A stretch of 9,060 bases of DNA. Source: an uncultured cyanobacterium. GTDB taxonomy: Bacteria; Cyanobacteriota; Cyanobacteriia; PCC-6307; Cyanobiaceae. The stretch's first letter is position 1, and the number at the start of each line of letters is the position of its first letter. This document shows, piece after piece, positions 6,557 through 9,060 of this stretch. A program made the position numbers and the translations under genes. The notes under the pieces were generated by a model, which did no database searches, was not told the DNA's origin, and saw nothing but the letters and a program-made list of their open reading frames with translations. The DNA is taken from the NCBI GenBank assembly GCA_903928835.1, contig CAIYSK010000403.1, forward strand, positions 1 to 9,060, in the 5' to 3' direction.

Positions 6557-8293
6557 TCAAAGGCTCGGCTCAAGACCATTGGCAGCCAGCTCCCGCTGAA
6601 ATTGTAAAATCTCAAGCTCTAAGACTCCTTCATTAATATCTAGCGATTTGGCGATCGACCTGAGCTGCCTATCTTCGGAGTCCTCGATCACTCCATCAGC
6701 ACAAGCCACACGAAAAGCAGACTCGAGAATCATTTCACGGGCATTATCATCCAAAAGCGCGCGCTCACTCTCAAGCCTGGCAATCAACTGTTCGAACGGA
6801 CCAACGGCAGCAGCCCCTGCATCAATGAATTCCTGATAACGTCCTTGTGCCAACCCCCTCAATAGGCTGAGATCAGCTGGTTGATCCATGATCTCAGCAT
6901 AGGCAGATGCCATCATTTCAATCTCAAGCTCATCAACTTCGCCATCCGCCAAACAGATTGAGAGCATGCAGTCGAGCATTAAGTCTCGAACCTTGGTAGC
7001 ATAAAAATCGCCGTAAGAAACAGCCCAGGAAAGATCGGAAAGGTCTCGCTTTTTACGGCTATTTTGCGAAGCCCTTGGATCACGCTTGCACCCTGTTCTG
7101 CCACCAGAAAGACTGTCGTACATATGAAAAGTAAACCGATCAACCAACTGCCTACAAAAAGCGACCCCACGAACCGAATTGCCGTAGGGATCGAGTCGCG
7201 GGGAGAATGTTGCGAAACCCATTAAGTTGGGTACAACAACCATCACCGCACCTGCAACGCCAGACTTTGCTGGCAGTCCTACTTCCAAGGTGAACACACC
7301 AGCGCTGTCGTACATTCCCGCCGCCTGCATTACTGCAAGGGTTTTTTTGACCACTTCTGTGGTCAGTATTTGCCGACCAGTCGTTGGGCAGACACCACCG
7401 TTAGCGAGGGTGGCAGCTGCAATAGAAAGCATACTAGCAGTCATCTCAATGCTGCAACATGACAAATACACGTCAACCATTTTGTGAAGGTCGACACCAC
7501 CGGGAAGGCCCTTACGGCCCTTCAATAAGTAAGCGATTGCGAAGTTGTTATCTGCAGTTTCGCGCTCAGACAACATCGTTTCCTCGCTGTACTTCACAGG
7601 TGCCGATTCACCGCACAGGCCGGACCAAAGGTCCATAATCTCTTGGGTAATCTCTCGCGAGTTCTTTTGAGGCCTTAGTGATGCAACAAGACCAGCCATC
7701 ATGATCGCCCCTGCATTGACGCAAGGATTGAATGGCCTGAAATCAGGTAGCAAATCCAGGGCATTAAATGGTCGACCAGATGGTTCGACTCCTACATACT
7801 GATGTACGGATTCGAAATCACTCTCCTCCAAGGCGAAGGCGTAGGTAAGTGGTTTAGATACCGACTGAATAGAGTGATAAACGTCCACATCTCCAAGCTG
7901 GAGGCGCTGGCCATCAACGGTACAAACAGCCACACCCCACTTTTCGGGATCGGCATCTCTGAGAATAGGAATATAGTCAGCATTATGGCCCCCATGATCG
8001 GGCTCTACTGCATCGTATATAGTCTCAATGTCATTACAAAAATCTTGCCAGTCTGGAATGACAAGCTGATTCGTAAAGACACGATTCAACATTAACAATT
8101 CGCTGGAAACGGCAATCTGAAATGACTCAAATGTGATTGGAGCATCACCTACTTCTGCAAGCCTTGCCATGGCCTTGCTCAGCCGGAAATCATCAACCAC
8201 GATGCCGCTAATCGACACCTTGTCCTTGATCTGCTGGACCGTTGTGATGCCACCAACTGCAACAGAATCGAAAAGGGCTCTTAAGCGATCCAT
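6557..8293 (-). CDS. glsA: GLS-type glutaminase with N-terminal EF-hand-like and C-terminal TerB-like domains
   Basis: It hydrolyses L-glutamine to glutamate and ammonium in the cytoplasm. At 578 aa it is far longer than E. coli-type GlsA (about 310). Residues 1-70 resemble the EF-hand-like N-domain of animal GLS. The glutaminase domain (about 71-390) has the serine/lysine pair in SIQSVSKP (Ser144, Lys147). It also has Tyr107 (ADYIP), Asn193 (NPCVNAGAI), Glu243 and Asn250 (SERETADNN), Tyr276, Tyr328 (GMYD) and Val346 (PAKSGVAG). Their spacings match the known human GLS residues, apart from a four-residue insertion before Glu243. Residues about 430-565 form an all-helical TerB-like domain with two ADG-x-h-(x)n-E half-repeats (CLADGEVDELEIEM near 447 and ACADGVIEDSEDRQ near 530). 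The start ATG 8293 has AGGG upstream. An NtcA-type site lies in its promoter region. The symbol reflects function; the architecture is not that of the short bacterial enzyme. Confidence 0.93.
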   Translation of the reverse strand: MDRLRALFDSVAVGGITTVQQIKDKVSISGIVVDDFRLSKAMARLAEVGDAPITFESFQIAVSSELLMLNRVFTNQLVIPDWQDFCNDIETIYDAVEPDHGGHNADYIPILRDADPEKWGVAVCTVDGQRLQLGDVDVYHSIQSVSKPLTYAFALEESDFESVHQYVGVEPSGRPFNALDLLPDFRPFNPCVNAGAIMMAGLVASLRPQKNSREITQEIMDLWSGLCGESAPVKYSEETMLSERETADNNFAIAYLLKGRKGLPGGVDLHKMVDVYLSCCSIEMTASMLSIAAATLANGGVCPTTGRQILTTEVVKKTLAVMQAAGMYDSAGVFTLEVGLPAKSGVAGAVMVVVPNLMGFATFSPRLDPYGNSVRGVAFCRQLVDRFTFHMYDSLSGGRTGCKRDPRASQNSRKKRDLSDLSWAVSYGDFYATKVRDLMLDCMLSICLADGEVDELEIEMMASAYAEIMDQPADLSLLRGLAQGRYQEFIDAGAAAVGPFEQLIARLESERALLDDNAREMILESAFRVACADGVIEDSEDRQLRSIAKSLDINEGVLELEILQFQRELAANGLEPSL

Positions 8294-8349
8294 GCTGCTG
8301 CCCTAGAAGATATTGACCCCATTTGAATAGAGAGGGGTACCGCCCAAAA

Positions 8350-8363
8350 GTATCAACCACTAC
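8350..8363 (-). promoter_or_regulatory. candidate NtcA binding site GTA-N8-TAC
   Basis: On the minus strand the bases read GTAGTGGTTGATAC, a perfect match to the cyanobacterial nitrogen regulator consensus GTA-N8-TAC. Its centre is 63 bp upstream of the glutaminase ATG. TATTCA begins 21 nt after the site (class II NtcA promoters usually have TA-N3-T about 22 nt after), which would give a leader of roughly 25 nt. The -10 match is imperfect. The motif is palindromic and could also act on the rightward gene, but nothing like a -10 box lies at the right distance in that direction. A 6-base-specific motif is expected about twice by chance in 9 kb, so location is the main support. Confidence 0.5.
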
Positions 8364-8414
8364 AGAATAAGTGATTGGCCTAGGGGCGGAGCCACTAGAG
8401 CTCGACGAAAAGTA

Positions 8415-8427
8415 TTGGCAGAGCCAA
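8415..8427 (+). repeat. short inverted repeat TTGGC-AGA-GCCAA
   Basis: A 5 bp stem with a 3 nt loop lies 52 nt before the ATG of the ABM-like gene. It could be a 5' leader hairpin or an operator; it is too weak and lacks the T-run for a terminator. Confidence 0.2.
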
Positions 8428-8479
8428 CCTTCATGCACCAAAAGCAGCTTAAAGTAGGATTTTCTAAGAAGAACCAGCC

Positions 8480-8764
8480 ATGGCCCATATCATTTCCCAC
8501 TTCTGGCCAGGTGCAACTGAAGAGCAATATTGGAAGGAAAGCGAAGTGGTCCATCCAGGCGGGAAACTACCCCGAGGAAACCTTTATTTTGCGGCAGGGC
8601 AAGCCGATGGGGGAGTACTTGTTGTCTCAATATGGGACAGCGAAGAGAATTATCTGAACTTTGCCAATACTGTGCTTCTGCCAAAAATCGATGCCCCGGG
8701 GGGCTTCGAGGGGCGTCCAGATGGCTGGTCGGCCCCAAGTTTTGACCTGAAAATCAGCACCTGA
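8480..8764 (+). CDS. ABM-like dimeric alpha/beta-barrel protein
   Basis: The 94-residue protein has the pattern of small stand-alone antibiotic-biosynthesis-monooxygenase-like proteins. It has a first strand HIISHFWPGATEEQYWK (3-19), a Pro-Gly turn before the first helix, a central YFAAGQADGGVLVVSIWDSE strand pair (about 36-55), and a second helix NYLNFANTVLLPKI (57-70). These fold as dimeric ferredoxin-like barrels. Some oxidise quinols or haem, but many have no known activity, and no catalytic residue can be assigned here. The start ATG 8480 lies in CCATGG with only a weak purine run (AAGAAG) upstream. It is divergent from the glutaminase and followed after 28 nt by a small membrane-protein gene in the same direction, probably co-transcribed. 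Confidence 0.82.
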   Translation: MAHIISHFWPGATEEQYWKESEVVHPGGKLPRGNLYFAAGQADGGVLVVSIWDSEENYLNFANTVLLPKIDAPGGFEGRPDGWSAPSFDLKIST

Positions 8765-8792
8765 GAACAACCCTAAACAACAACCAAGATCC

Positions 8793-9060
8793 ATGGATCA
8801 GCCACACTTTGAATTTGATCACAAACAGAATGCGGAACTTCTGGAGCTTTCAGGGAAGTCAAGGATCGCCGCCATTGCCATTGGCTTACTTGTTGTGCTC
8901 GACGTGATCTTCCAATTCTCATCTACAAATGCATCCTCTGGGCTGGCAGCTCTACTAGCTATTGCCTCCTTTCTTGCCGGAGCCTATTCGTGCTATGCCC
9001 TGATTTGCAGTAGTCAAAGACTCAGCAGAGCAACCCAAACCAATGGAGAAGACATGAGGC
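8793..9060 (+). CDS. small membrane protein, two TM segments (3' truncated by window)
   Basis: A frame opens at ATG 8793 (MDQPHFEFDHKQNAELLELS) and runs through the right edge with 89 codons visible. Two hydrophobic segments, IAAIAIGLLVVLDVIFQF (about 25-42) and GLAALLAIASFLAGAYSCYA (about 50-69), predict a hairpin with both ends in the cytoplasm, followed by a polar stretch (CSSQRLSRATQTNGEDMR). I do not recognise a family. The 28 nt gap from the ABM-like gene suggests an operon. The Shine-Dalgarno is weak (CCAAGATCC). The true length and C-terminus are outside the window. Confidence 0.68.
   Translation, partial: MDQPHFEFDHKQNAELLELSGKSRIAAIAIGLLVVLDVIFQFSSTNASSGLAALLAIASFLAGAYSCYALICSSQRLSRATQTNGEDMR

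Larger units (their letters stand above)
8294..8479. promoter_or_regulatory. divergent promoter region of glutaminase and ABM-like gene
   Basis: The 186 bp between the two divergent start codons holds the NtcA-type site described separately. It also contains a short hairpin, TTGGC-AGA-GCCAA (8415-8427), on the side of the rightward gene. I find no convincing sigma-70 -10/-35 pair for the rightward gene. Confidence 0.45.

Noticed and set aside
6979..8095. Short frames on both strands inside the glutaminase gene, some with hydrophobic stretches
   Set aside because: They lie wholly within a gene whose catalytic motifs are intact; no independent RBS or family signal.
8360..8741. Leftward frames opposite the ABM-like gene
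   Set aside because: No recognisable motif; the rightward ABM-like pattern explains the region.
1..9060. CRISPR array, tRNA, insertion sequence or HIP1 (GCGATCGC) repeats
   Set aside because: I saw no regularly spaced repeats, cloverleaf, transposase motifs or HIP1 octamers on reading through the window; this is by eye, not an exhaustive search.

Overview
The window reads as bacterial chromosome, most likely from a unicellular cyanobacterium of the Synechococcus/Cyanobium type. This rests on overall gene style, a GC-rich polysaccharide locus beside GC-moderate genes, weak Shine-Dalgarno use, and a consensus GTA-N8-TAC (NtcA-type) site in front of a glutamine-metabolism gene. No rRNA, tRNA or marker protein is present, so the assignment is an inference.

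Left block (1-5830): after the 3' end of a rightward gene (stop at 188), five leftward genes run from 5830 to 199. In transcription order they are an OmpR-family response regulator, a two-TM histidine kinase with almost no extracytoplasmic domain, a GT2 glycosyltransferase, a second glycosyltransferase-like protein (GT61-like, tentative), and a polysaccharide pyruvyl transferase. The first four overlap: ATGA at regulator/kinase, TGATG at kinase/GT2, and 52 or 10 nt at GT2/GT61-like. This looks like one transcript in which a two-component system is translationally coupled to enzymes building a pyruvylated surface glycan. The pyruvyl transferase follows after about 58 nt and is visibly less GC-rich.

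Middle (5831-6554): a palindrome-rich divergent intergenic region precedes a rightward 163-residue protein that I do not recognise. It ends 2 bp from the end of the next, convergent gene.

Right block (6557-9060): a leftward gene encodes a 578-residue serine-dependent glutaminase. Its layout resembles animal kidney-type GLS: an N-terminal EF-hand-like domain, then a glutaminase domain with every catalytic residue at matching spacing. It ends in a TerB-like helical domain instead of ankyrin repeats. Its upstream region carries a perfect NtcA-type palindrome 63 bp (centre) before the start codon, suggesting nitrogen control. Divergently, a 94-residue ABM-like dimeric alpha/beta-barrel protein is followed after 28 nt by a small two-TM protein cut by the window edge.

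The most interesting signals are the sensor/regulator pair fused by overlap to glycan enzymes, and the GLS-like glutaminase-TerB protein with its NtcA-type site.
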